64,000 bases of DNA from Amnibacterium sp. CER49 (GTDB lineage Bacteria; Actinomycetota; Actinomycetes; Actinomycetales; Microbacteriaceae): positions 1,116,001 through 1,180,000 of the forward strand of contig NZ_JARVWQ010000002.1 of assembly GCF_029846255.1 (NCBI RefSeq), in the 5' to 3' direction. The position numbers and the translations under genes are program-made. Each line of letters begins with the position of its first letter. The stretch's first letter is position 1. This document shows positions 50,093 through 58,729 of this stretch, in pieces. Below the pieces are notes generated by a model. The model was not told the DNA's origin and ran no database searches. It saw only the letters and a program-made list of their open reading frames with translations.

Positions 50093-50748
50093 GCGACGCG
50101 GGGCCCCGCGTCGACACGGCGCCGGGGCGGCCCGAGACGCCGGACGAGCGGGATCGGCGTCAGGCCGAGGCGCGCCGGCTGCGGCGCGCTCGCCAGAACG
50201 TGCGCAACCTCGCGGCGTCGCTCGCGGTCTGCATCGGCATCGTCGTCGCCGTCGTCCTGCTCGTGCCCCGCGGCACCGCGCCGGCCACGGCCGCGGTCGA
50301 CTACCGCTCCCTCGCCGCGCAGTCCGAGGACACCGCGGGGCAGCCGCTGCTCGCCCCCGTCGTGCCCGCGTCCTGGCGGGCCAACGCCGCCGAGCTGCGG
50401 CAGACCGACGGCGTGACGTCGTGGTACGTCGGCTTCGTCACCGACGAGCAGCAGTACCTCGCCTACAGCGAGGGCATCGGCGGCAACCGCACGTGGCTGA
50501 ACGACACGCTCGCCTCCGCCCCTGCCGGCGGCACGACGCAGGTGGGCGGCCTCACGTGGCGCGTCTACGACCAGCGCGACCTCGGCCAGGGCGCGGGCAA
50601 CGTCGCGTACGCGCTCGCGACCCGCATCGGCACCACCTATCTCGCCGTCTACGGCACCGCCTCGGCCGCGCAGGCGCGCTCGTTCGCGTCCAGCCTCGCG
50701 GCCGAGGCGACGAAGCGGCACCTCCCCGGGAAGGACGCACCCGCATGA
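50089..50748 (+). CDS. DUF4245 single-pass membrane protein
   Basis: A 219-residue protein with a basic cytoplasmic N-terminus ([20 protein letters not shown]), one membrane helix at about 39-59, and an extracytoplasmic domain with VDYRSLAAQSEDTAGQPLLAPVVPASWRAN, followed by WYVGFVTDEQQYLAYSEGIGG and GGLTWRVYDQRD. These match the actinobacterial DUF4245 family, of unknown function, often found next to xseB and fumC or glpX. The GTG start overlaps the xseB stop, and its stop overlaps the carbonic anhydrase ATG (ATGA), so the three genes form a tight run. Confidence 0.85.
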   Translation: MSDAGPRVDTAPGRPETPDERDRRQAEARRLRRARQNVRNLAASLAVCIGIVVAVVLLVPRGTAPATAAVDYRSLAAQSEDTAGQPLLAPVVPASWRANAAELRQTDGVTSWYVGFVTDEQQYLAYSEGIGGNRTWLNDTLASAPAGGTTQVGGLTWRVYDQRDLGQGAGNVAYALATRIGTTYLAVYGTASAAQARSFASSLAAEATKRHLPGKDAPA

Positions 50749-51362
50749 GCACCATGAGCCCCGAGCAGGCCTGGCGCGAGCTGGCCGACGGCAACGAGCG
50801 GTTCCTGTCGGGGGCCGCGCTGCATCCCCGCCAGGACGCCGAGCGGCGCCACGAGCTGGCGACGGTGCAGGTGCCGAAGGCCACGTTCTTCGGCTGCAGC
50901 GACTCCCGCCTCGCGGCCGAGATCATCTTCGACCAGGGCATCGGCGACCTGTTCGTGGTCCGCAACGCCGGGCAGGTGGTGTCCGACGCCGCGGTCGCGT
51001 CGCTCGAGTACGCGGTCGCCGTGCTCGGCGTCCCGCTCGTCGTGGTGCTCGCCCACGACCGCTGCGGCGCGGTGCAGGCCGCCATCGACAACGCGGCACC
51101 CGACGGCTCGGCGCTGCCGCCGCGCATCGCGCAGCATGTGGCACCCATCCGCCCGGCGGTCGAGTCCGTGCTGAGCCGCACCGGCGGGGCCGATCCCGAC
51201 GCCGTCGGGCGTGAGCACCTGCAGCGCACCGTCACCGATCTCGTGGCGTTCTCCGAGCTGCTCTCCGCCGCGGTGGCCGACGGTAGCCTGGCGATCGTCG
51301 GTGCGCAGTACCGATTGACCGAGGGCCGCGTCGAGCGGATCGCCGCGATCGGCCTGGTCTGA
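50745..51362 (+). CDS. Beta-class carbonic anhydrase
   Basis: A 205-residue zinc enzyme interconverting CO2 and bicarbonate. The zinc ligands and catalytic residues are visible: C51 and D53 in [12 protein letters not shown], and H104 and C107 in [28 protein letters not shown] is the usual following segment. The length and C-terminus ([15 protein letters not shown]) match actinobacterial members. It should be cytosolic and supplies bicarbonate for carboxylases. It overlaps the DUF4245 gene by 4 nt and is followed by fumC after 44 nt. Confidence 0.93.
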   Translation: MSTMSPEQAWRELADGNERFLSGAALHPRQDAERRHELATVQVPKATFFGCSDSRLAAEIIFDQGIGDLFVVRNAGQVVSDAAVASLEYAVAVLGVPLVVVLAHDRCGAVQAAIDNAAPDGSALPPRIAQHVAPIRPAVESVLSRTGGADPDAVGREHLQRTVTDLVAFSELLSAAVADGSLAIVGAQYRLTEGRVERIAAIGLV

Positions 51363-51406
51363 CCGCGCCGCTCCTCGGATCCGCACGAGGCGAAGGAGTC
51401 CGCAGC

Positions 51407-52813
51407 ATGGCGCGTCCCGGTGGCACCGGCGAGTACCGCATCGAGCACGACACGATGGGCGAGGTGCGCGTGCCCGCCGACGCCCTCTACGCCGCGCAGA
51501 CGCAGCGGGCGGTCGAGAACTTCCCCGTGTCGGGCGCCGGGCTCGAGGCGGCGCAGGTCGTCGCGCTGGCGCGCATCAAGCGCGCGGCCGCGATCGTCAA
51601 CGGCGAGCTCGGGGTGCTGCAGCAGGACGTGGTCGACGCCGTCGTCGGCGCGGCGGACGAGGTCATCGGCGGGCAGCACCTCGACCAGTTCCCGGTCGAC
51701 GTGTACCAGACCGGCAGCGGCACCTCCTCGAACATGAACATGAACGAGGTGCTCGCCGCGCTCGCGACGCAGCGCCTCGGGCGCCCCGTGCACCCGAACG
51801 ACGCGGTGAACGCGTCGCAGTCGTCGAACGACGTCTTCCCGACCTCGGTGCACGTCGCCGCGACCGAGGCGGTGCTCACGGACCTCGTCCCCGCCCTCGA
51901 GCACCTCGCGGCCGCGCTCGAGCGCAAGGCGCAGGAGTGGGCGACGACCGTCAAGGCGGGCCGCACGCACCTCATGGACGCGACGCCCGTGACGCTCGGG
52001 CAGGAGTTCGGCGGGTACGCCCGGCAGATCCGCCTCGGCGTCGAGCGGGTCCGCGGCGCGGTCCCGCGGCTCGCCGAGGTGCCGCTCGGCGGCACCGCCA
52101 CCGGTACGGGGATCAACACCCCGAAGGGCTTCTCCGAGCGCGTCATCGCCGTGCTCGCCGAGACGACCGGCCTGCCGATCACGGAGGCCGCCGACCACTT
52201 CGAGGCGCAGGGCGCGCGCGACGGCCTGGTCGAGGCGTCCGGCGCGCTGCGCGTGCTCGCCGTGAGCCTCACGAAGATCTGCAACGACCTGCGCTGGATG
52301 GGCTCCGGCCCGAACGCGGGCCTCGGCGAGCTGCACATCCCCGACCTGCAGCCCGGCTCGTCGATCATGCCCGGCAAGGTGAACCCCGTGATCCCGGAGG
52401 CGACCCTCATGGTCGCGGCGCGGGTCATCGGCAACGACGCGACCATCGCCTGGGCCGGCGCCTCCGGCATCTTCGAGCTGAACGTCGCGATCCCGGTCAT
52501 GGGCACGGCTCTGCTCGAGTCGGTGCGGCTGCTCGCGAACGTGTCGCGCCTGCTCGCCGACAAGGTCGTCGACGGGCTCACCGCGAACGTCGAGCGGGCC
52601 CGCGCCCTCGCCGAGTCGTCGCCCTCGATCGTCACGCCGCTGAACCGCGTCATCGGCTACGAGGCGGCCGCCAAGGTCGCGAAGCACGCGGTCGCGCAGG
52701 GGCTCACGATCCGCCAGGCGGTGGTCGATCTCGGCTTCGTCGAGCGGGGCGAGGTCAGCGAGGAGCAGCTCGACCGCGCCCTCGACGTGCTCTCGATGAC
52801 GCACCCGGGCTGA
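51407..52813 (+). CDS. fumC: Class II fumarate hydratase
   Basis: A 468-residue Fe-S-independent fumarase that interconverts fumarate and malate in the TCA cycle. Signatures are [26 protein letters not shown] at the N-terminus, [29 protein letters not shown], and [12 protein letters not shown], which is the fumarase/aspartase catalytic loop. [18 protein letters not shown] matches fumarase rather than aspartase or argininosuccinate lyase. The ATG follows an AAGGAG ribosome binding site at 8 nt. A 13-bp bidirectional hairpin separates it from the converging ureohydrolase gene. Confidence 0.96.
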   Translation: MARPGGTGEYRIEHDTMGEVRVPADALYAAQTQRAVENFPVSGAGLEAAQVVALARIKRAAAIVNGELGVLQQDVVDAVVGAADEVIGGQHLDQFPVDVYQTGSGTSSNMNMNEVLAALATQRLGRPVHPNDAVNASQSSNDVFPTSVHVAATEAVLTDLVPALEHLAAALERKAQEWATTVKAGRTHLMDATPVTLGQEFGGYARQIRLGVERVRGAVPRLAEVPLGGTATGTGINTPKGFSERVIAVLAETTGLPITEAADHFEAQGARDGLVEASGALRVLAVSLTKICNDLRWMGSGPNAGLGELHIPDLQPGSSIMPGKVNPVIPEATLMVAARVIGNDATIAWAGASGIFELNVAIPVMGTALLESVRLLANVSRLLADKVVDGLTANVERARALAESSPSIVTPLNRVIGYEAAAKVAKHAVAQGLTIRQAVVDLGFVERGEVSEEQLDRALDVLSMTHPG

Positions 52814-52821
52814 GCCGAGGC

Positions 52822-52865
52822 CTGAGGGGCCGGCTGCGCCGAGAGCGGCGTGGCCGGCCCCTCAG
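52822..52865. terminator. Bidirectional terminator between fumC and the ureohydrolase gene
   Basis: A perfect 13-bp stem (52822-52834 with 52853-52865, CTGAGGGGCCGGC and complement) encloses a second small stem CGCCG/CGGCG (52837-52841 with 52846-52850). It is positioned between two converging genes. Confidence 0.85.
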
Positions 52866-52868
52866 CCG

Positions 52869-53816
52869 TCAGCCCGCGGTGCTCCTCGCCATCGCCGAGA
52901 GGATCTCGTAGGCGACGTGCGAGGCGGCGACCGCCGTCACCTGCGCGTGGTCGTACGCCGGGGCCACCTCGACGACGTCGGCGCCGACGAGCGGCACCTC
53001 GGCGAGCGCGCGCAGCAGGCGGAGCAGCTCGCGGCTCGTGAGTCCGCCCGCCTCGGGCGTGCCGGTGCCGGGGGCGTGGGCCGGGTCGAGCACGTCGATG
53101 TCGACCGACACGTACACCGGGCCGTCGCCGAGCCGGCGGAGCATCCGGGCCAGGGCCGTGGCGACCCCCTCCTCCTCGACGTCGACGCTCGAGATCACGG
53201 CGAAGCCGAGCCGCTCGTCGTCGCGGAGGTCCTGCCGGTCGTAGAGCGGCCCGCGGATCCCGACGTGCAGGCTGCGCCGCTGGTCGATCAGCCCCTCCTC
53301 CGAGGCGCGACGGAACGGCGTGCCGTGCGTCACGGGCGCGCCGAAGTAGGTGTCCCAGGTGTCGAGGTGGGCGTCGAAGTGCACGACGGCGACCGGCCCG
53401 TGCCGCTTCGCGACGGACCGGAGCAGCGGCAGCGCGATCGTGTGGTCGCCGCCGATCGTGAGCAGCCTCGTCCCACCCTCGGTGAGCGCGGTGGCGGCCC
53501 GCTCGACGTCCGCGACGGCCTCCGTGATGTCGAAGGGGTTCACCGCGATGTCACCGGCATCGGCGACCTGCTGCACGGCGAACGGCGAGACGTCCTGCGC
53601 CGGGTTGTAGGGGCGCAGCAGCCGCGACGCCTCGCGCACGTGCGCCGGCCCGAACCGGGCGCCCGGACGGTAGCTCACCCCGCTGTCGAAGGGCACGCCG
53701 ACGACCGCGACGTCGGCGTGGCCGACGTCCTCGAGGCGCGGCAGCCGCGCGAAGGTCGCGATGCCCGCGAAGCGCGGCGACCGGCTCGCGTCCGCGGGTC
53801 CGATCGGCTCCGTCAT
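52869..53816 (-). CDS. Agmatinase/arginase-family ureohydrolase
   Basis: A 315-residue dinuclear-metal ureohydrolase. Metal ligands are H125 in [12 protein letters not shown]148, H150 and D152 in [11 protein letters not shown], and D239 and D241 in [22 protein letters not shown]. The sequence is of the agmatinase/guanidinobutyrase/guanidinopropionase branch, so it should release urea from a guanidino compound; the exact substrate is open. Its ATG overlaps the stop of the NTF2-like gene by 4 nt, and the upstream genes encode an NCS1 permease. This suggests that the permease brings in its substrate or a precursor. Annotation pipelines will call it speB, but polyamine genes are absent nearby. 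Confidence 0.88.
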   Translation of the reverse strand: MTEPIGPADASRSPRFAGIATFARLPRLEDVGHADVAVVGVPFDSGVSYRPGARFGPAHVREASRLLRPYNPAQDVSPFAVQQVADAGDIAVNPFDITEAVADVERAATALTEGGTRLLTIGGDHTIALPLLRSVAKRHGPVAVVHFDAHLDTWDTYFGAPVTHGTPFRRASEEGLIDQRRSLHVGIRGPLYDRQDLRDDERLGFAVISSVDVEEEGVATALARMLRRLGDGPVYVSVDIDVLDPAHAPGTGTPEAGGLTSRELLRLLRALAEVPLVGADVVEVAPAYDHAQVTAVAASHVAYEILSAMARSTAG

Positions 53817-54229
53817 GAGTCCCCCTCCGGGTCCGGTCGCGGCGACAGGTGCTCGTGCACCGCGACGAAGCGTCCGTCCCGTCGTTCGAAGACGATGGTC
53901 TCCCGCTCGTGCACGGTCTCGCGCACGCCGCCGAGCTCGACGTCGGTGTCGACGTCGTGCACGAACACCGCGGCGTCGCCGAGCATCAGGACCTCGGCGG
54001 CGCTGCTCGTGCAGCCGTGCACGCGGAAGCCGTCCTCCCGCTCCCAGCGCGCCCAGAGCCGCTCGTAGGCGGCGCGGTCGGGCAGGCGCTCCGGCGACGT
54101 GTGGAAGACGAACGACGCCTCCGGCGCGAAGCAGGCGAAGTAGGCGTGCGTGTCGTGCGCGGCGAACGCCTCGACGAGCGCGGCCGCGGCGTCGCGCACC
54201 TCGGCCTCGGCGCCCTGCGGCTCAGCCAA
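53813..54229 (-). CDS. NTF2/SnoaL-like protein
   Basis: A 138-residue protein with the NTF2-like alpha+beta fold pattern: [48 protein letters not shown], and strands [47 protein letters not shown]4440/SnoaL-like members include small isomerases, hydrolases and proteins without known activity. No catalytic set is certain. The start used is TTG 54229, which overlaps the permease 3' end. A GTG 33 nt downstream (VRDAAAAL) is an alternative. It is coupled to the permease upstream and to the ureohydrolase downstream by overlaps. Confidence 0.75.
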   Translation of the reverse strand: MAEPQGAEAEVRDAAAALVEAFAAHDTHAYFACFAPEASFVFHTSPERLPDRAAYERLWARWEREDGFRVHGCTSSAAEVLMLGDAAVFVHDVDTDVELGGVRETVHERETIVFERRDGRFVAVHEHLSPRPDPEGDS

Positions 54230-55781
54230 CGGTCTTCGCCCGCCGGGCGGCCGCGCGAGCGGCGGCGGAGGAGTGGTCCTGCACGATCGGGGTCGGCGTC
54301 CCGTGCCGGCTCGGCACGAGACGCGGCCCCTCGGGCCCGAAGCAGTACTCGGGCTCCGGGAAGAGCCAGAGCGCAGCGAGGTAGACGACCGCCGCGGTGA
54401 CGATGCCGGAGAGCAGACTGAGGTCGATGCCGCCCGCGAGGTCGCGGAACGGGCCCGTGACGATCGGCGGGTAGTTCGAGAACAGCAGGCCGACGATCGC
54501 GGCGACGATCCAGGCACCGAGGCCGCGCCAGTTCACGCCCCTGGTGAACCAGTACCGGCCCCCGGTCTCACCACGGTTGAACACCTGCAGGTCGCGCTCG
54601 TCGTACCAGCCGCGGTGCGTGAAGTAGGCGATCGCGAGGATGATCATCCACGGGGTGGTGGTCACGACGATCGCGCCGACGAAGGCGTTCACGGCGCCGA
54701 GGAGGTCGAACACGAGGCGGCCGATGAGGATGAAGGCGAACGCCAGGACACCGATGCCGATCGTGGCCTGCACGCGGGTGAAGTGCGGGAACACCGACGA
54801 GAAGTCGAGGCCCGTGCCGTAGAGCGACGTGGTGCCGGTCGAGAGGCCGCCGATGAACGCGACGACGATGAGCACGATCGCGTACCAGAGCGGCGAGGCC
54901 TGCACGAGGCCGACCACGTAGTCGACCTTGCCCGAGACGAGCGTCGCGGTCGCGACGCCGAACAGGAACGGGATGAGCGAGGCGCCCTGCCCGAGCAGGG
55001 TCGCTCCGACCAGCCTGCCGGTGGGGGTGCCCTTCGGGATGTAGCGCGCCCAGTCGCCGAGGAAGGCGCCGAACGAGATCGGGTTGCTCATGACGATGAG
55101 CGCCGCGAGGATGAACGTCGGCCAGAAGCCGCCGAGCGCGTAGTGCGACGGCCCCGGGTCGTACCCCGCGTCGAACGTGCCGGCGAAGGCGACGATCGCG
55201 AGCAGGAACAGCACCGTGTTCGCGATCACGGCGACCTTGTTCACGAAGAGCATGAACTGGTAGCCGTAGACGACGACCACGATGACGACCGCGCCGATCA
55301 GGGCGTAGAGCACCGAGCGCAGCAGCGGCGAGTCGGGCACGCCGGCGAGGCGGTTCAGGGCTCCCACGATCGCGTCGCCGCTCACCCAGACCGAGATCGA
55401 GTAGAACGCGATCGCGGTGAGCAGCGAGAGGAACGAGCCGACCACGCGGCCGCGCACCCCGACGTGCGCGCCGGACGAGACCGCGTTGTTCGTGCCGGTC
55501 CGCGGGCCGAACAGGCCCATCGGCGCGAGGATCAGCGCACCGACGACCACACCGAGCACGGTCGCGAGCACCGCCTGCCAGAACGACAGGCCGAGCGCGA
55601 TCGGGAACGTACCGAGCAGGACGGTGGCGAACGTGTTCGCGCCGCCGAACTGGATGCGGAACAGGTCGAGCGGTCCGGAGGTGCGCTCGGCGGCGGGGAT
55701 CGTGTCGACGCCGTGCTGCTCCACGTCGGTGATGCGCGGCGGCGGCGCTTGCAGGGGGACGGCGGGAGCCTCGTTGCTCAT
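54222..55781 (-). CDS. NCS1-family permease (cytosine/purine/allantoin/hydantoin type)
   Basis: A 519-residue membrane protein with about twelve predicted helices. NCS1 features include FRIQFGGANTFATVLLGTFPIALGLSFWQA in helix 1, FGPRTGTNNAVSSGAHVGVRG, and SNPISFGAFLGDWARYIPKGTPTGRL, a conserved segment of the CodB/PurP type. It should import a nucleobase, hydantoin, allantoin or similar nitrogen compound with a cation. The ATG at 55781 follows AGAGAGG. It is first of the minus-strand operon permease-NTF2-ureohydrolase and divergent from the cyclase-family gene across 74 nt. Confidence 0.9.
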   Translation of the reverse strand: MSNEAPAVPLQAPPPRITDVEQHGVDTIPAAERTSGPLDLFRIQFGGANTFATVLLGTFPIALGLSFWQAVLATVLGVVVGALILAPMGLFGPRTGTNNAVSSGAHVGVRGRVVGSFLSLLTAIAFYSISVWVSGDAIVGALNRLAGVPDSPLLRSVLYALIGAVVIVVVVYGYQFMLFVNKVAVIANTVLFLLAIVAFAGTFDAGYDPGPSHYALGGFWPTFILAALIVMSNPISFGAFLGDWARYIPKGTPTGRLVGATLLGQGASLIPFLFGVATATLVSGKVDYVVGLVQASPLWYAIVLIVVAFIGGLSTGTTSLYGTGLDFSSVFPHFTRVQATIGIGVLAFAFILIGRLVFDLLGAVNAFVGAIVVTTTPWMIILAIAYFTHRGWYDERDLQVFNRGETGGRYWFTRGVNWRGLGAWIVAAIVGLLFSNYPPIVTGPFRDLAGGIDLSLLSGIVTAAVVYLAALWLFPEPEYCFGPEGPRLVPSRHGTPTPIVQDHSSAAARAAARRAKTVG

Positions 55782-55841
55782 GTGGGCCTCTCTCATGCTG
55801 GACGGTCGGCAGGGAGCGTAGCGGGAAGGTGACCAGCAGGC

Positions 55842-55867
55842 GATACTTTTCCTCCGTGAGGATACTT
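55842..55867 (+). promoter_or_regulatory. Direct repeat GATACTT around the cyclase-family start
   Basis: GATACTT occurs at 55842-55848 and again at 55861-55867, a spacing of 19 nt or about two helical turns. The first copy overlaps the -10 TACTTT (55844-55849), and the second lies just inside the gene. It is a candidate operator for the nearby XRE-cupin regulator, by position only. Confidence 0.35.
55844..55849 (+). promoter_or_regulatory. -10 hexamer TACTTT, leaderless promoter of the cyclase-family gene
   Basis: TACTTT ends 6 nt before the GTG at 55856, which favours this start over the GTG at 55829. Confidence 0.5.
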
Positions 55868-56521
55868 CGCGTCGTCGATCTCTCGATCCCCGTCGATGCA
55901 GCGGTGCAGACCTACCCGGGCGATCCGGCCCTCGAGTTCCTGCCGCACAGCACCGTGGAGCGCGACGGCTTCAACCTGCTCGCAGTGCACATGGGCACGC
56001 AGACCGGCACGCACGTCGATGCCCCCTTCCACTTCGAGGACGACGCCCCGACCATCGAGCAGGTGCCGCTCTCGACCTTCCTCGGGCCGGCCGTCGTCGC
56101 CGACGTGCAGGACGTCGGTGCGCGCGCCCCGATCACGACGATGCACCTCGCGGACGTCCTCCCCCGCGTCGGGCCGGGCTCGATCGTGCTGCTGCACACG
56201 GGCTGGGACCGCCACCGCGGCACCGACGCCTACTTCGACCACCCCTACCTCGACGACGCCGCGTGCGCGGCGCTGCTCGACGCCGGCGTGCGGGCGATCG
56301 GCATCGACGCGATCAACCTCGACGAGACGCCCGACGACGACCATCCGGGCGTCGGCTTCCCCGTGCACCACCGCATCGCCCGGGCCGGCGGGGTCATCTG
56401 CGAGAACCTCACGAACCTCGGAAGCATCGACTTCGACGATGCGATCGTGTCGCTACTGCCGCTCGCCTTCCAGGGCACCGACGGCGCCCCCGTGCGCGCC
56501 GTCGCCTTCCAGGTGGGGTGA
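55856..56521 (+). CDS. Cyclase-family (kynurenine formamidase-like) metal hydrolase
   Basis: A 221-residue protein of the cyclase/KynB family. The metal-binding motif is H45-M-G-T-Q-T-G-T-H53-V-D55-A-P-F-H59-F, the expected HXGTHXDXPXH pattern, and there is a downstream VHHRIARAGGVICENLTNLGSI segment. KynB hydrolyses N-formylkynurenine, while other members act on isatin or other small amides and lactones. With no tryptophan-degradation genes nearby, an amide or cyclic-imide substrate brought in by the divergent NCS1 permease is a better guess. GTG 55856 is chosen for the leaderless motif. It converges with the regulator gene. Confidence 0.85.
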   Translation: MRILRVVDLSIPVDAAVQTYPGDPALEFLPHSTVERDGFNLLAVHMGTQTGTHVDAPFHFEDDAPTIEQVPLSTFLGPAVVADVQDVGARAPITTMHLADVLPRVGPGSIVLLHTGWDRHRGTDAYFDHPYLDDAACAALLDAGVRAIGIDAINLDETPDDDHPGVGFPVHHRIARAGGVICENLTNLGSIDFDDAIVSLLPLAFQGTDGAPVRAVAFQVG

Positions 56522-56536
56522 GCCGGCGCCTGCCGG

Positions 56537-57196
56537 TCAGCCCGAGCCGCTCCACGCGGCGGGCGCGAGCACCCAGACGAGCTCGGTGCGGCCCTCGGCG
56601 ACGTTCGTCCAGCTGTGCGGGTCGCGGCCCGCGAAGGTGAGCGAGTCGCCCGCCGTGAGCGCCACCTCCTCGGTGGCGAAGCGCAGCCGCACCGCCCCCG
56701 AGAGCACGTGGACGACCTCGGCCTCGCTGCTCATCGTGTAGAGGTCGGGGCCGCCGGAGGCGCCCGGCTCGAGCGTCGAGCGGATCACCTGCACACGCGG
56801 CTCGGAGCGGGCGCTGACGAGCCGCTCCACGACCCCGACGCCGCCGAGGTTGATGCGCGGCGCGTCGGCGAGCCGGACCACGGCGCGCTCGGGCGCCTCG
56901 AAGAGCCGGCCGACCGGCAGCGAGAGCACCTCGCAGAGCATGATCAGCGTGACGACGCTCGGCGAGGTCTCGTCACGCTCGACGCGGCTGATGAAGCCCT
57001 TCGTGAGCCCGGTCGCCTCGGCGACGTGCGCGATCGTCATGCCCTGGGCGTGCCGCGTGGCCCGGAGCTTCGCGCCGATGGCGAGTCGCTGCTGGGACGG
57101 CTCGGGCAGGACGGATGGGATGAGGGGCTCCAGGTTCGACGGCTCCGTGAGGGCGCACGGCCCCTCATCCTCGGCAGAAGCGCCGCCCGGTCGCAA
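56537..57196 (-). CDS. XRE-family transcriptional regulator with cupin sensor domain
   Basis: A protein of up to 219 residues. The helix-turn-helix is IGAKLRATRHAQGMTIAHVAEATGLTKGFISRVERDETSPSVVTL (about residues 40-85). A cupin domain follows, with LEPGASGGPDLYTMSSEAEVVHVLSGAVRLRF and DSLTFAGRDPHSWTNVAEG. This architecture (PuuR/SutR-like) regulates small-molecule catabolism, so it probably controls the permease and cyclase genes beside it. The only standard in-frame start before the HTH is TTG 57196, which sits in the loop of the terminator hairpin of the upstream phoH gene. The true start is therefore uncertain. Confidence 0.82.
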   Translation of the reverse strand: MRPGGASAEDEGPCALTEPSNLEPLIPSVLPEPSQQRLAIGAKLRATRHAQGMTIAHVAEATGLTKGFISRVERDETSPSVVTLIMLCEVLSLPVGRLFEAPERAVVRLADAPRINLGGVGVVERLVSARSEPRVQVIRSTLEPGASGGPDLYTMSSEAEVVHVLSGAVRLRFATEEVALTAGDSLTFAGRDPHSWTNVAEGRTELVWVLAPAAWSGSG

Positions 57197-57215
57197 CCAC
57201 GCGAACGGGCGGCGC
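57180..57215 (-). terminator. Hairpin after phoH
   Basis: A 10-bp stem GCGCCGCCCG/CGGGCGGCGC (57180-57189 with 57206-57215) with a 16-nt loop lies 11 nt beyond the phoH stop. The annotated TTG start of the next gene falls in the loop. Confidence 0.7.
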
Positions 57216-57225
57216 CGCTGCTCTG

Positions 57226-58581
57226 CTAGAGCTCGTTCGACTCGAGCAGGTCGGTGACGAGCGCCGCGATGGCGCTGCGCTCCGACCGGGTGAGGGTGAC
57301 GTGACCGAACAGCGGGTGCCCCTTCAACGTCTCGATGACGCTCGCGACGCCGTCGTAGCGGCCGACGCGGAGGTTGTCGCGCTGCGCGACGTCGTGCGTG
57401 AGCACCACCCGCGAGTTCTGGCCGATGCGGGAGAGCACCGTGAGCAGCACGTTGCGTTCGAGCGACTGCGCCTCGTCGACGATGACGAACGCGTCGTGCA
57501 GGCTGCGACCGCGGATGTGGGTGAGCGGCAGCACCTCGAGCACGCCGCGCTCGACCACCTCGTCGACGACGTTCGGCGAGACGACCGCGCCGAGGGTGTC
57601 GAACACCGCCTGGCCCCAGGGGCTCATCTTCTCGCCCGCGTCGCCGGGCAGGTACCCGAGATCCTGGCCGCCGACCGCGTAGAGGGGGCGGAAGACGAGG
57701 ATGCGGCGGTGCTGCTGCCGCTCGAGCACGGCCTCGAGCCCGGCGCAGAGGGCGAGGGCGCTCTTGCCGGTGCCGGCGCGGCCGCCGAGCGAGACGATGC
57801 CGACCTCCGGGTCGAGCAGCAGGTCGATCGCGAGGCGCTGCTCGGCGCTGCGGCCGTGCAGCCCGAACACGTCGCGGTCGCCGCGGACGAGCCCCAGCTC
57901 GCCGCCGTGGCCGACCCGCGCCAGGGCGGAGCCGCGTTCGGAGGTGAGCACGACGCCCGTGTTCACGGGCAGGCCCTCGGCCTCGGGCGTGCGCAGCCGG
58001 TGCTCGTCGTAGAGGCGCGCCATGGCGTCGGCGCCGACCGCGACCTCGGCGACGCCCGTGTAGCCGGTGTCGACGGCGAGCTCGGCGCGGTACTCCTCGG
58101 CGTGCAGGCCGATCGACGACGCCTTGACGCGCATCGGCAGGTCCTTCGACACGACCGTGACGTCGAGCCCGTCGTTCGCGAGGTTCTGCGCCACCGCGAG
58201 GATGCGGGCGTCGTTGCCGCCGAGCTGCAGGCCGTTCGGCAGCACGCTCATGTTCGAGTGGTTCAGCTCGACGCGGAGCGACCCGCCGTCGCCGACCGGG
58301 ACGGGGAAGTCGAGCCGTTCGTGCTGCACCCGCAGCTCGTCGAGGTTGCGGAGCGCCTGACGTGCGAAGTAGCCGATCTCGGGGTCGTTGCGCTTGCTCT
58401 CGAGCTCGGAGACCACGACGACCGGCAGCACGACCGCGTGCTCCGCGAAGCGGAACGGCGCCTTGGGGTCGGACAGCAGCACGGACGTGTCGAGCACGAA
58501 GGTGCGCTGGGCGGTGCGGGCCGGCGACGGCGCGGCCTGGGCGGGCGCGCCCTCGGTTCTGGTGGGGACTGCCTCGGGCAC
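57226..58581 (-). CDS. PhoH-family protein with N-terminal PIN domain (PhoH2 type)
   Basis: A 451-residue fusion. Residues about 25-160 form a PIN nuclease-like domain beginning [12 protein letters not shown] (D31), with [12 protein letters not shown] and a [14 protein letters not shown] acidic region. The C-terminal PhoH ATPase has [30 protein letters not shown] (Walker A) and [15 protein letters not shown] (Walker B). PhoH2 proteins are sequence-dependent RNA helicases and RNases in mycobacteria. The GTG at 58581 was chosen for the strong GAGGAGG ribosome binding site 4 nt upstream; a longer frame to 58671 has no support. No PhoAT-like antitoxin frame is visible upstream. Confidence 0.92.
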   Translation of the reverse strand: MPEAVPTRTEGAPAQAAPSPARTAQRTFVLDTSVLLSDPKAPFRFAEHAVVLPVVVVSELESKRNDPEIGYFARQALRNLDELRVQHERLDFPVPVGDGGSLRVELNHSNMSVLPNGLQLGGNDARILAVAQNLANDGLDVTVVSKDLPMRVKASSIGLHAEEYRAELAVDTGYTGVAEVAVGADAMARLYDEHRLRTPEAEGLPVNTGVVLTSERGSALARVGHGGELGLVRGDRDVFGLHGRSAEQRLAIDLLLDPEVGIVSLGGRAGTGKSALALCAGLEAVLERQQHRRILVFRPLYAVGGQDLGYLPGDAGEKMSPWGQAVFDTLGAVVSPNVVDEVVERGVLEVLPLTHIRGRSLHDAFVIVDEAQSLERNVLLTVLSRIGQNSRVVLTHDVAQRDNLRVGRYDGVASVIETLKGHPLFGHVTLTRSERSAIAALVTDLLESNEL

Positions 58582-58729
58582 TTGGCCTCCTCGCCGCGCG
58601 GCACCGCCGCGGCTGCTTGAGGATGCGAGCCGGGCACGGGGCCCGGGCTCGGATCCGTACTGGTGCGGCACACGGTACGGCAGCCCTCGGACACGCGACG
58701 GAGCCGCGCCGCGCCTGTGGAGAGCGGCC

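Noticed and set aside
52869-53816. Firm naming of the ureohydrolase as agmatinase SpeB
   Set aside because: Metal ligands identify the family but not the substrate, and no polyamine genes are nearby; the context points to other guanidino compounds.
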